Positions 1 to 6,858 of a DNA stretch of 8,277 nt are shown piece after piece. The notes under the pieces are model-generated. The model saw only the letters and a list, made by a program, of their open reading frames with translations. It did no database searches and was not told the DNA's origin. Every line of letters starts with the position of its first letter. Position 1 is the stretch's first letter. This DNA comes from Bacillota bacterium. GTDB taxonomy: Bacteria > Bacillota > Clostridia > Christensenellales > UMGS416. The position numbers and the translations under genes are program-made. The DNA is taken from NCBI GenBank assembly GCA_023428265.1, contig JAEYYW010000083.1, positions 1 to 8,277 of the forward strand. The letters run 5' to 3'.

Positions 1-285
1 ATCATCGGCGTGGACGACAGCACGGCATCGGAGGTGCTGGGTGAGATGAATGTCACACCAGCCGGCATTCGCGAGCAGGTGGAGCGCCTGGTGGGCAAAG
101 GGGACTATAACTTCACCGACGCATTCGGCTACACACCGCGCACCAAAAACGTCATTGAATACAGCCTTGTGGAGGCAAAGGGCCTCAATCACAATTATGT
201 GGGCACCGAGCACCTGCTGCTGGCATTGGTCCGTGAGCGCGCCAGTGTGGCGGCCAGGATCCTCATCGACATGGTGTGGACCTGA
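1..285 (+). CDS. clpC: ClpC N-terminal domain fragment (5' partial, frameshifted)
   Basis: The frame is open from the left edge and stops at TGA 283-285, giving 94 residues. They match the second half of the ClpC N-terminal double-repeat domain. The visible markers are a [10 protein letters not shown] segment near residues 41-50 and [12 protein letters not shown] near 66-77, the typical Clp_N repeat signature. In relatives this domain docks adaptors such as MecA and McsB and recognises arginine-phosphorylated clients. About 50 residues of ClpC and the true start lie upstream of the window. The reading should continue as M-G-V-D-L-K-Q into the main body, but at 271-276 the sequence reads ATGGTG where ATGGGTG would keep frame. 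One G therefore appears to be missing and the frame runs into a premature stop. This is one gene with the next entry, either truly disrupted or carrying a sequencing or assembly error. Family assignment is firm; the state of the gene is not. Confidence 0.85.
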   Translation: MIGVDDSTASEVLGEMNVTPAGIREQVERLVGKGDYNFTDAFGYTPRTKNVIEYSLVEAKGLNHNYVGTEHLLLALVRERASVAARILIDMVWT

Positions 286-2312
286 AGCAGCTGCGCGAAA
301 AGCTGATCGGCGGCATGCGTGACGAGGGCGGCGGCGCCCCGAAGAGCCAGCCGGGCGGCAAAACACCCAAGCTGGATAAATTCGGCCGCGATCTCACACA
401 GGCAGCCCGTGAAGGCGAGCTGGACCCGGTGATCGGCAGGCAGAAGGAAATCGAGCGCGTGATCCAGATCCTGAGCCGCCGCACCAAGAACAACCCCGTC
501 TTGATCGGGGAGCCCGGCGTGGGCAAGACCGCCATCGCCGAAGGCTTGGCGCAGCGCATTGTGGAGGGCAAAATTCCGGAGCTGCTGCGTGACAAGCGCG
601 TGGTGATGCTGGACCTTTCCGGCATGATCGCCGGCACCAAATACCGCGGCGAGTTTGAGCAGCGGCTGAAGGATGCCATGGAGGAGATGCAGAAGGCCGG
701 TAACATCATCCTCTTCATTGACGAGCTGCACACGATCATCGGCGCCGGCGCCGCCGAAGGCGCCATCGACGCGGCCAACATTCTGAAGCCCGCGCTGGCC
801 CGTGGAGAAATCCAGGCTGTGGGCGCCACAACGCTGGACGAATATCGCAAGCATGTGGAGAAGGACACGGCGCTGGAGCGCCGCTTCCAGCCGGTCATGG
901 TGGGCGAGCCCAGCCGTGAGGAAAGCGTGGAGATCCTCAAGGGCCTGCGCGACCGATATGAGGCGCACCACAAAGTGCGCATTACCGACGAGGCGATCAA
1001 GGCGGCCGTAAACCTGTCGGATCGCTACATCTCCGATCGGTTCCTGCCGGACAAGGCCATCGACTTGCTCGATGAAGCTGCCTCGCGCCTGAGGATCATG
1101 ACTTATACAACCCCGCCGGATATGAAGCAGCTGGAGGAAAAGTTGGCAGAGATCCGCAAGGCCAAGGATGAGGCGGTCAACAACCAGAATTTTGAAAAGG
1201 CCGCGGAGCTTCGCGACCGGGAGCGCGAGGCGCTGCAAGAAATCGACCAGCGCCGCGAAACCTGGGAGAAGGAGCGCAACACCGAGGACAATGTGGTGGG
1301 TGAGGAGGAAATTGCCCAGATCGTTTCCAGCTGGGTGTCCATCCCGGTGCAGAAGATCACCGAAGGCGAGTCGGAGCGGCTGCTCCATCTGGAAGATGTG
1401 CTGCACAAGCGCGTGATCGGCCAGGAGGAAGCGGTGACTGCCGTGGCAAAGGCCGTGCGCCGCGCCAGAGCCGGCCTCAAGGACCCCAAGCGGCCCATCG
1501 GTTCCTTCATCTTCCTGGGGCCCACCGGCGTGGGCAAGACGGAGCTCTCCAAGGCTTTGGGCGAAGCGCTGTTTGGCGATGAAGACTCGCTGATCCGCGT
1601 GGACATGTCTGAATATATGGAGAAGCACTCAGTCTCCAAGCTGGTCGGGTCGCCGCCCGGATACGTCGGCTTCGACGAGGGCGGCCAGCTCACCGAGAAG
1701 GTGCGCCGCAAGCCCTATTCTGTGATCCTGCTGGATGAGGTGGAAAAAGCCCACCCCGACGTGTTCAACATCCTGCTGCAGATTCTTGAGGATGGGCGCC
1801 TCACCGACGCCAAAGGCCGCACGGTGGATTTCCGCAACACCGTGGTGATCATGACCAGCAATGTGGGTGCCGCCGCGGCCCAAAACCCGGTGGCGCTGGG
1901 GTTCGGCAGCGTGCGCAACAGCACGCAGGATTATGACCGCATGAAGGTGCGGATGCTGGACGATTTGAAGAAAACCTTCCGGCCGGAGTTTTTGAACCGC
2001 ATCGATGAGATCATCGTGTTCCACGCGCTGGAGCAAACCCACACGCGCAAGATTGTGGACCTGATGCTCACACAGGTGGCAGCCCGGCTGACGGAGAAGG
2101 ACATCCACATCGATGTGACCGACGCCGCCAGGGACTATCTGGCCAAGGAAGGCTTCGACCCGCAGTTTGGCGCCCGGCCGCTGCGCCGCGCCATCCAGCG
2201 CACGGTGGAAGACAACCTTTCCGAGGAGATCCTGAGCGGGCAGATCAAGCTGGGAGACCACGTGATGGTGGATGTGGAGGGAGACAAGCTGGCCCTCAAA
2301 CGGCAAGGATAA
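276..2312 (+). CDS. clpC: ATP-dependent Clp protease ATP-binding subunit ClpC, main body after frameshift
   Basis: This is a Hsp100/Clp unfoldase with two AAA+ modules, which feeds substrates to the ClpP peptidase in the cytoplasm. Residues are numbered from 276. D1 has Walker A GEPGVGKT (78-85), an aromatic pore loop in GTKYRGEFE (Tyr123), Walker B ILFIDE (145-150) and an arginine-finger region LERRFQP (200-206). A UVR-like middle domain lies at about 280-330 ([11 protein letters not shown]), which separates ClpC from ClpB and ClpA. D2 has Walker A GPTGVGKT (415-422), pore loop GYVGFDEGG (462-470), Walker B VILLDE (483-488), an LGF tripeptide at 541-543 where ClpC relatives carry the ClpP-docking loop, and sensor-2 GARPLRRAI (632-640). 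The GTG at 276 is only where a frame caller would start. No ribosome binding site is suitably placed, and residues 1 onward continue the Clp_N domain encoded in the other frame. No ctsR, mcsA or mcsB is visible because the upstream DNA is outside the window. All catalytic motifs downstream of the frameshift are intact, which favours a recent lesion or a base-calling error. Confidence 0.95.
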   Translation: MDLKQLREKLIGGMRDEGGGAPKSQPGGKTPKLDKFGRDLTQAAREGELDPVIGRQKEIERVIQILSRRTKNNPVLIGEPGVGKTAIAEGLAQRIVEGKIPELLRDKRVVMLDLSGMIAGTKYRGEFEQRLKDAMEEMQKAGNIILFIDELHTIIGAGAAEGAIDAANILKPALARGEIQAVGATTLDEYRKHVEKDTALERRFQPVMVGEPSREESVEILKGLRDRYEAHHKVRITDEAIKAAVNLSDRYISDRFLPDKAIDLLDEAASRLRIMTYTTPPDMKQLEEKLAEIRKAKDEAVNNQNFEKAAELRDREREALQEIDQRRETWEKERNTEDNVVGEEEIAQIVSSWVSIPVQKITEGESERLLHLEDVLHKRVIGQEEAVTAVAKAVRRARAGLKDPKRPIGSFIFLGPTGVGKTELSKALGEALFGDEDSLIRVDMSEYMEKHSVSKLVGSPPGYVGFDEGGQLTEKVRRKPYSVILLDEVEKAHPDVFNILLQILEDGRLTDAKGRTVDFRNTVVIMTSNVGAAAAQNPVALGFGSVRNSTQDYDRMKVRMLDDLKKTFRPEFLNRIDEIIVFHALEQTHTRKIVDLMLTQVAARLTEKDIHIDVTDAARDYLAKEGFDPQFGARPLRRAIQRTVEDNLSEEILSGQIKLGDHVMVDVEGDKLALKRQG

Positions 2313-2327
2313 ACAACGCACGTAAAC

Positions 2328-2361
2328 AACACCCCCTTTCCAAGCGGAAGGGGGTGTTCTT
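2328..2361 (+). terminator. Intrinsic terminator of clpC
   Basis: A 13-bp stem (2328-2340 with 2346-2358, containing one G-T pair) closes on a 5-nt loop, CAAGC. The arms are built around five C's and five G's. It starts 15 nt after the clpC stop codon. The following T-rich run (TTCTTCATCTTC) is interrupted by C's, so it is weaker than a textbook U-tract, but the position and stem strength fit a Rho-independent terminator. Confidence 0.8.
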
Positions 2362-2402
2362 CATCTTCTGGGAAGTGCTGTTTTTCCTGCCATTATGGCA
2401 TA

Positions 2403-2431
2403 TTGCGGAATTATACATAAAGTGATATGAT
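2403..2431 (+). promoter_or_regulatory. Sigma-A-type extended -10 promoter for kimA
   Basis: The -35 TTGCGG (2403-2408), a 17-nt spacer and the -10 TATGAT (2426-2431) are present, with TGA directly before the -10 (2423-2425) forming an extended -10. Transcription would start near 2438, giving a leader of roughly 55 nt. The surrounding DNA is notably A+T-rich compared with the genes. It sits just after the clpC terminator, so kimA is probably transcribed on its own. Confidence 0.7.
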
Positions 2432-2453
2432 ACGCAATATTGTTTTTTGACAG

Positions 2454-2470
2454 GCACCCGGAAAGGGTGC
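2454..2470 (+). promoter_or_regulatory. Leader hairpin in the kimA 5' UTR
   Basis: A perfect 6-bp stem GCACCC/GGGTGC (2454-2459 and 2465-2470) encloses a 5-nt GGAAA loop. It lies inside the predicted leader, ending 23 nt before the kimA ATG. The 3' arm and loop hold AAAGGG, which would serve as a ribosome binding site for a five-codon reading frame at 2475-2492 that ends one base before kimA. The fold is seen in the sequence; a regulatory role is inference. The leader is too short for the ydaO/c-di-AMP riboswitch. Confidence 0.4.
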
Positions 2471-2493
2471 GGCAATGAAAGGCACAGATTGAT

Positions 2494-4434
2494 ATGGGCA
2501 GCAAACTAAAAAGCGTATTGATCGGCAGACCGCTTCGCAATGAAGCGATTCACGGTCAAAAGCTTGGTATTCTTTGGGGGTTGCCGATCCTGGCGTCAGA
2601 CGCGATTTCGTCTGTGGCTTATGCCGGTCAGGAGATTCTGACCGTTCTTCGCAACCCGGAGCATGATGTGGGCGGCTATGCCTATGTGCTGTTGGTCGGG
2701 ATCGCGGTCGCCATCATCGGGCTGATGGCATTGCTGGTGCTTTCTTACCGGCAAACCATTGAGAATTACCCTGGCGGCGGCGGCGCCTACATCGTCGCCA
2801 AGGAAAACCTCGGCGTTCTGGCCGGTGTGATCGCCGGTGCGGCATTATCAGTGGATTATATCCTCACCGTCGCGGTCAGTGTGTCCTCCGGCATGGCCCA
2901 GATTGTGTCTGTTTTCCCTGGGCTCAACATAACCGTGATGCTGTTTGGCGTGGAGTATCCGTGGCTGATTGTGTTGCTTGCCGTGGCGCTGGTCGCGCTG
3001 CTGATGGTGGGAAACCTGCGCGGCATTCGGGAGTCGTCACGGATTTTCGGTATCCCGACCTATATGTTCCTGCTCGGTATGGGTGTGCTGATTATCGTCG
3101 GCCTTGCCAAAATACTTTCCGGGAATGTGCCGAGCGCTCCGGTGCCCACGCCAACCTATGAAAGCCTCTCTCAGCCGCTGAAGGCAATGATGCTGGTTCT
3201 GGTGCTGCGGGCGTTTTCCAATGGCTGCACGGCGCTGACCGGCATCGAGGCAATCAGCAACTCGGTGCCCAATTTTAAGGAGCCGGCCACGAAAAACGCA
3301 AAGCTCATCCTGTTGATCCTTGCGCTGATCATCCTGGTTTTGTTTGGCGGCACCTCAATCCTGGCTTCAAGATATCACGTCATTGCCGGTGAAGAGCAGG
3401 ATGCTGTGCTGGTGCAGCTTGCCAACAATGTGTTCGGAAACGGCAACTTCATGGTGTTCTATATTGCGGTGACCACCTTCATCATTCTGGTCATGGCCGC
3501 CAACACCGCCTATTCCGGCTTCCCGCAGTTGGTATCCATCATGGCCAAGGAGGGCTTTGCTCCCCGGCAGCTCAACATGCGGGGAGACCGCCTGAGCTAC
3601 TCCAACGGCATCATCATGCTCTCAGTTGGCGCGGTGCTGCTGATCATAGCGTTCAAAGCCAAGGTGACGAGCCTGATCGGGCTGTATGCGATCGGCGTTT
3701 TCATCTCGTTCACGCTTTCGCAGTCGGGCATGTTTATGAAGTGGGTCAGGCATAAGGGCAAGCACTGGGCGTTGAAGGCTGCCATCAACGGGTTTGGCGC
3801 GTTTGTAACGGCTTTGGTCGTGGCCATCATCGCGGTTTTCAAGTTCAGGGAAGGCGCCTGGATTGTGGTGATACTTGTGCCCGCGCTGGTGGTCGTAATG
3901 CTGAAAATCAAGCGTCATTATTCCGCCGTCGCCAAGCAGCTCAGAATCCCCGATGAGGCGTATGCCTCGCTGGACATCTCCAAGGACCATTACCGCAACC
4001 GTGTGATCGTGCCGATTGATAACGTGAACCAATCCAGCGTGCGCGCGCTGCGTTATGCCAAAACGATTTCCGACAATGTGACCGCCTTCTCCGTGGCCAT
4101 TGATGAGGAGGCAGAAGCCAAACTGCGTGCCCGGTGGAGCAGGCTGAAAACCGACATTCCCTATATCATCAAGTATTCGCCTTACCGCAGGGTGGTTGAG
4201 CCGCTGCTGGACTTCATCCGTTCCGCGGAGTATGACTACAAGAAGGGGGATATGATCACGGTAATCCTGCCGCAATTCTCGGTCAAGAAGTGGTGGAACA
4301 AGCTGCTGCACAATCGCACCCGCGCCTATATCGAAAAGCAGCTGCTGAAACACAAGCACATTGTAGTGGCCGTGATGCCCTTCCAGCTGAAGGATGACAA
4401 AGCTGCCATCGGCAAGGATGAATATCTGATTTAA
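2494..4434 (+). CDS. kimA: KimA-type high-affinity potassium importer (APC superfamily, with C-terminal cytoplasmic domain)
   Basis: This protein of 646 residues aligns by eye along its length with Bacillus subtilis KimA (YdaO), a K+/H+ symporter of the APC fold often misannotated as an amino acid permease. Asp36 and Tyr43, in ASDAISSVAY, fall at the same numbers as in B. subtilis KimA, where they are reported to act in K+ or H+ handling. Other shared blocks are SYRQTIENYPGGGGAYIV (84-101), VDYILTVAVS (120-129), FSNGCTALTGIEAISN and FTLSQSGMFMKW. About 12 membrane segments fill residues 25-472. The last 170 residues, after KIKRHY, form a soluble USP-like domain; in B. subtilis this region binds c-di-AMP, which inhibits transport. 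The ATG is preceded by AAAGG with an 11-nt gap, a rather weak and distant site. Flanking promoter and terminator indicate a single-gene transcript. KimA identity is strong by family resemblance; ion specificity is inferred. Confidence 0.9.
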   Translation: MGSKLKSVLIGRPLRNEAIHGQKLGILWGLPILASDAISSVAYAGQEILTVLRNPEHDVGGYAYVLLVGIAVAIIGLMALLVLSYRQTIENYPGGGGAYIVAKENLGVLAGVIAGAALSVDYILTVAVSVSSGMAQIVSVFPGLNITVMLFGVEYPWLIVLLAVALVALLMVGNLRGIRESSRIFGIPTYMFLLGMGVLIIVGLAKILSGNVPSAPVPTPTYESLSQPLKAMMLVLVLRAFSNGCTALTGIEAISNSVPNFKEPATKNAKLILLILALIILVLFGGTSILASRYHVIAGEEQDAVLVQLANNVFGNGNFMVFYIAVTTFIILVMAANTAYSGFPQLVSIMAKEGFAPRQLNMRGDRLSYSNGIIMLSVGAVLLIIAFKAKVTSLIGLYAIGVFISFTLSQSGMFMKWVRHKGKHWALKAAINGFGAFVTALVVAIIAVFKFREGAWIVVILVPALVVVMLKIKRHYSAVAKQLRIPDEAYASLDISKDHYRNRVIVPIDNVNQSSVRALRYAKTISDNVTAFSVAIDEEAEAKLRARWSRLKTDIPYIIKYSPYRRVVEPLLDFIRSAEYDYKKGDMITVILPQFSVKKWWNKLLHNRTRAYIEKQLLKHKHIVVAVMPFQLKDDKAAIGKDEYLI

Positions 4435-4450
4435 CCCGGATTGAGACCGA

Positions 4451-4488
4451 GGGCAGCCCGCGCATGCGATGGGCTGCCCGTATTTTTT
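4451..4488 (+). terminator. Strong intrinsic terminator after kimA
   Basis: A perfect 9-bp G+C-rich stem GGGCAGCCC/GGGCTGCCC (4451-4459 and 4471-4479) has an 11-nt loop and is followed by GTATTTTTT. It begins 16 nt after the kimA stop codon. The long T-run directly after the stem makes this a textbook Rho-independent terminator. Confidence 0.92.
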
Positions 4489-4510
4489 GCCTCAGAATCC
4501 CGAAACTGGC

Positions 4511-4540
4511 TTGGTAAAGTGCGGGCATACATGATAGAAT
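4511..4540 (+). promoter_or_regulatory. Sigma-A-type extended -10 promoter for the M15 peptidase gene
   Basis: The -35 TTGGTA (4511-4516) and -10 TAGAAT (4535-4540) are separated by 18 nt, with TGA (4532-4534) immediately upstream of the -10. Transcription would start near 4547, about 50 nt before the start codon. It comes right after the kimA terminator and would drive the peptidase gene and, with no terminator between them, the CTP-synthase-like gene. Confidence 0.6.
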
Positions 4541-4597
4541 CTGGTCATACACTGGGCAGGGGAGGCCTCTGCCAAATACGGCAAGCAAGGACAAGGA

Positions 4598-5290
4598 ATG
4601 AAAAGAAAATCCCGGATATGGAGTTTGTTGTTTTTTCTGATTGTGACATTGGTTGGAGGTGCATTTCTTCTGGCCACGATTCTGCCCAAGCAAAACAACC
4701 AGGTGGTGGAAGATCCGGAAAGCGTGGCCGTTTTTGTCAACAAAACCGCCGCGCTGCCCGACGGTTATGAACCGCCGGATCTTTCGCTATGCAATGTGCC
4801 CGGCGTGAGGGAGATCGAGAAAAAGGAAAGCATGCTGCGCGAAGAGGCGGCGCGCGCTCTGGAAAAGATGTTTGCCGCCGCAAAGGAAGAGCAGGGCTAC
4901 ACGCTCTATATGATCTCCGGCTACCGGTCCTTCGAGCACCAGACCGGCACCTACAACAGCGTGAAGAAAGCCAGGGGCGAGGACTACGCCAATCAATACA
5001 TTGCCATACCCGGCCACAGCGAGCACCAGACCGGCCTTGCCATGGACATTACCAACATCGATCATATGGATGACGATCATGAAAAGCAACTGGGCACGAT
5101 GCCGGAGGGCATCTGGCTTCGCGACAATGCCCACCGTTTCGGTTTCATCCTGCGATATCCGGAGGGCAAGGAAGACATCACCGGCTACAACTACGAGCCC
5201 TGGCATTTCCGCTATGTGGGCACCGACATGGCCGCAGAGATTTTCTCCAAGGGCGTCACGCTGGATGAATACATGCAGTCGCAACGATGA
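4598..5290 (+). CDS. Membrane-anchored M15 (VanY-type) D-alanyl-D-alanine carboxypeptidase
   Basis: This 230-residue zinc peptidase is predicted to remove the terminal D-Ala from peptidoglycan stem peptides outside the membrane. A Lys/Arg-rich start and a hydrophobic stretch at 8-28 (no lipobox) suggest a type II membrane anchor. The catalytic domain spans about 75-225. SGYRS (107-111) carries the substrate-binding Arg110, SEHQTGLAMD (141-150) is the SxHxxGxAxD motif giving zinc ligands His143 and Asp150, and EPWH (200-203) gives catalytic Glu200 and the third ligand His203. All essential residues are present, so it should be active. AAGG at 4587-4590 lies 7 nt before the ATG. The downstream gene follows after 23 nt with no terminator, so they are likely co-transcribed. 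Close relatives include VanY, VanXY and DacB-like enzymes. Nothing nearby (no vanA, vanH, vanX or two-component genes) suggests a glycopeptide-resistance role. A general wall-remodelling function is more likely. Confidence 0.9.
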   Translation: MKRKSRIWSLLFFLIVTLVGGAFLLATILPKQNNQVVEDPESVAVFVNKTAALPDGYEPPDLSLCNVPGVREIEKKESMLREEAARALEKMFAAAKEEQGYTLYMISGYRSFEHQTGTYNSVKKARGEDYANQYIAIPGHSEHQTGLAMDITNIDHMDDDHEKQLGTMPEGIWLRDNAHRFGFILRYPEGKEDITGYNYEPWHFRYVGTDMAAEIFSKGVTLDEYMQSQR

Positions 5291-5313
5291 GCCGCCAGGT
5301 TCGGAGGTGAGCG

Positions 5314-6030
5314 ATGGACAAGATTGTGCGGATAGGCATCATTGGTGATTATGACGGAAGGGCTTCGCACCTGGCCACAAACAAGGCGCTGCACCACTGC
5401 GCAAAGAAAATGGGTTTGCAGCTTGAGATCAGATGGCTGCCCACGACACTTTTGGAGGGCGAAGGAGCGGAGTGCATCCAATCCTGTGACGGCGTCTGGT
5501 GTGCTCCCGGCAGCCCTTATAAAAGCATGCGGGGTGCGCTGGACGCGATTCGTCAGGCGCGGGAGAATGACATCCCCTTCATTGGCACGTGCGGCGGTTT
5601 TCAGCATGCGGTGATTGAGTTTGCACAAAACGTGCTGGGCATTCAAAATGCTGCACACGCTGAAATTGATCCGGCCAGTACAAACCTTTTCATCACAGCT
5701 CTGGCTTGTTCATTGGCAGGCCAATCGCACCCCATCCGGATCAGACGGGGGACACTGTCTTATCAATGCTATGGATGCAGCAGCTCCACAGAAAGCTTCC
5801 TGTGCAGCTTTGGGCTCAACCCCAGCCATCAGAAACTGCTTGAGGTGCATGGCATGCAAACGGCGGCTGAGGATGAAAACGGCGAGGCCCGCATTCTGGA
5901 GTTGGCAGGAAACCGCTATTTCATCGCAACGCTGTTTGTGCCCCAGCTGACCTCAACCGAGGAATCCCCACACCCGCTGGTGCTGGCTTTTCTTTCAGCG
6001 GCTGCCGGGAGGGATTCTGCAATGACCTGA
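5314..6030 (+). CDS. Stand-alone CTP synthase C-terminal (class I glutaminase-like) domain protein, '(seleno)protein' family
   Basis: This soluble protein of 238 residues resembles only the glutaminase half of CTP synthase, with no synthetase (ATP/UTP) domain. The start IVRIGIIGDYD (4-14) and a nucleophile elbow GTCGGFQH (91-98, Cys93) are typical. I recognise the family that databases call 'CTP synthase C-terminal region-related (seleno)protein', in which some members carry selenocysteine; here the codon at the elbow is an ordinary TGC. The C-terminal segment PHPLVLAFLSAA (219-230) also matches CTP synthase, but where the enzyme has FHPEF with catalytic His and Glu, this protein reads FVPQL (208-212). 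Glutaminase activity is therefore doubtful; a thiol-dependent or binding role is possible but unproven. It is also Cys-rich (nine Cys), including QCYGC (151-155). GGAGG at 5303-5307 lies 6 nt before the ATG. It is probably in an operon with the M15 peptidase. The substrate is unknown. Confidence 0.75.
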   Translation: MDKIVRIGIIGDYDGRASHLATNKALHHCAKKMGLQLEIRWLPTTLLEGEGAECIQSCDGVWCAPGSPYKSMRGALDAIRQARENDIPFIGTCGGFQHAVIEFAQNVLGIQNAAHAEIDPASTNLFITALACSLAGQSHPIRIRRGTLSYQCYGCSSSTESFLCSFGLNPSHQKLLEVHGMQTAAEDENGEARILELAGNRYFIATLFVPQLTSTEESPHPLVLAFLSAAAGRDSAMT

Positions 6031-6083
6031 TCCGTTTGAGGAGATAAATTCATCGAGCTTGAATAAGCGGAGCGGTTGTTTGA

Positions 6084-6701
6084 TCACTCCCTGCCCTTCA
6101 GCATATAAGTCTCAATCCCCGGCAGCAACGGATACAGCTTTTGCCCCATTTTGTCTTCAAAATACTTTTTCAGTTCAAACGCGGCCCGCCATTTGTCCAG
6201 CGTGTATTCGTTGAAACCACGGCGCAGTGTCACATCCACCATGCGCTTTTCCAGAATGCAGAAGCCCCATGGGTCGGCCAGATAGTCGCAGAGCTGGATC
6301 AGCCGGTCATAATCGTCATACTCGATGCCGTCCAGATAGGCCTGCACCATTGCCACGTCTTCCTCCGGGCAATCCCAGTTGCCCGCGGAGGTGTGGGCGT
6401 CTTTCACGGCAAACGAATGGGTCAGGCTGATGCGCGCCACATCCGGCAGGCCTCTTGCCATCGCCAGCTTGTATCCCTCCACGATGTGGCGCATGTCCAC
6501 CGGGCCCACGCTGCGCCCGATGTCATGCAGCATCCCGAGCACTTCCGCTTTCTGCTCATCCATGTCCGAGCAATGGCTGGCGATGATGCGCGCCGCCTCG
6601 CCCACCCGGCGGCAGTGGTCGATCCATGCCGAGGGGTTGGTCTGGTAACCTTCCATCAGAATCGCGTCTGCGTCTGCTTTTGTCAAATGATATCCCGGCA
6701 T
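6084..6701 (-). CDS. HD-domain metal-dependent phosphohydrolase
   Basis: This 205-residue protein has the HD superfamily pattern. His29 (in WIDHCRRVG), the His59-Asp60 pair (GMLHDIGR) and a distal Asp139 (QLCDYLAD) are the expected metal ligands. Two further histidines, His72 (MRHIVEG) and His95 (LTHSF), sit where five-ligand di-metal HD enzymes such as YqeK place extra ligands. HD enzymes hydrolyse nucleotides or other phosphoesters; the substrate here cannot be told. No membrane segment or fused domain is visible, so it is likely cytoplasmic. The ATG at 6701 is chosen because a strong GGAGG (complement of 6707-6711) lies 5 nt before it; the upstream ATG at 6737 falls in the predicted -10 element. 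The gene converges with the CTP-synthase-like gene, with only 53 nt between stop codons, and no clear terminator is visible there. Confidence 0.85.
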   Translation of the reverse strand: MPGYHLTKADADAILMEGYQTNPSAWIDHCRRVGEAARIIASHCSDMDEQKAEVLGMLHDIGRSVGPVDMRHIVEGYKLAMARGLPDVARISLTHSFAVKDAHTSAGNWDCPEEDVAMVQAYLDGIEYDDYDRLIQLCDYLADPWGFCILEKRMVDVTLRRGFNEYTLDKWRAAFELKKYFEDKMGQKLYPLLPGIETYMLKGRE

Positions 6702-6723
6702 CGGTTCCTCCCGAATGATTGGG

Positions 6724-6737
6724 TTGCAACGCTGCAA
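6724..6737. repeat. Inverted repeat TTGCA-N4-TGCAA at the HD gene transcription start
   Basis: A perfect 5-bp dyad with a 4-nt centre overlaps the last base of the predicted -10 and the likely transcription start of the HD gene. It could be an operator for a small helix-turn-helix repressor, but short dyads occur by chance and no regulator gene is visible nearby. Confidence 0.3.
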
Positions 6738-6766
6738 TCATACCGCATTTTAGGCATTTCTGAAAA
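6737..6766 (-). promoter_or_regulatory. Probable promoter of the HD phosphohydrolase gene
   Basis: Reading the minus strand, TTTTCA (complement of 6761-6766) and TATGAT (complement of 6737-6742) are separated by 18 nt. Transcription would start near 6730, about 29 nt before the chosen start codon at 6701. The -10 is good and the -35 matches 4 of 6. This placement supports the shorter protein start. Confidence 0.5.
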
Positions 6767-6858
6767 CCCGTAGATTTCCAATTTGATTCTTTGAAAAATG
6801 TTCCTGCACAGCTTTTTTGCTTTAAGGACAAGCTAAAGGCAATCAGGAGGTGTTTATC

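Noticed and set aside
195..1628. Long open frame of 477 codons on the minus strand opposite clpC
   Set aside because: It lies wholly antisense to conserved ClpC coding sequence, shows His/Leu-rich composition typical of shadow frames in G+C-rich DNA, and has no recognisable domain.
2447..2476. TTGACA (2447-2452) as the -35 of a kimA promoter
   Set aside because: The -35 is perfect, but the best -10 at a suitable distance (GGCAAT, 2471-2476) is poor, and the upstream extended -10 promoter is far better.
3622..4359. 245-codon minus-strand frame opposite kimA
   Set aside because: It is antisense to a clearly conserved transporter and has no domain resemblance; it is a shadow frame.
4598..5290. 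Vancomycin-resistance (VanY) function for the M15 peptidase
   Set aside because: The catalytic motifs are shared by all M15 carboxypeptidases, and no other van genes or regulators are in the window.
6031..6083. Bidirectional terminator or small gene between the convergent genes
   Set aside because: Only short, weak stems are present and no T-run. A GAGGAG at 6038-6043 is not followed by any usable start codon and frame.
6702..6737. Upstream ATG (6737) as the HD protein start
   Set aside because: It overlaps the predicted -10 and has no ribosome binding site, while the ATG at 6701 has a well-spaced GGAGG.
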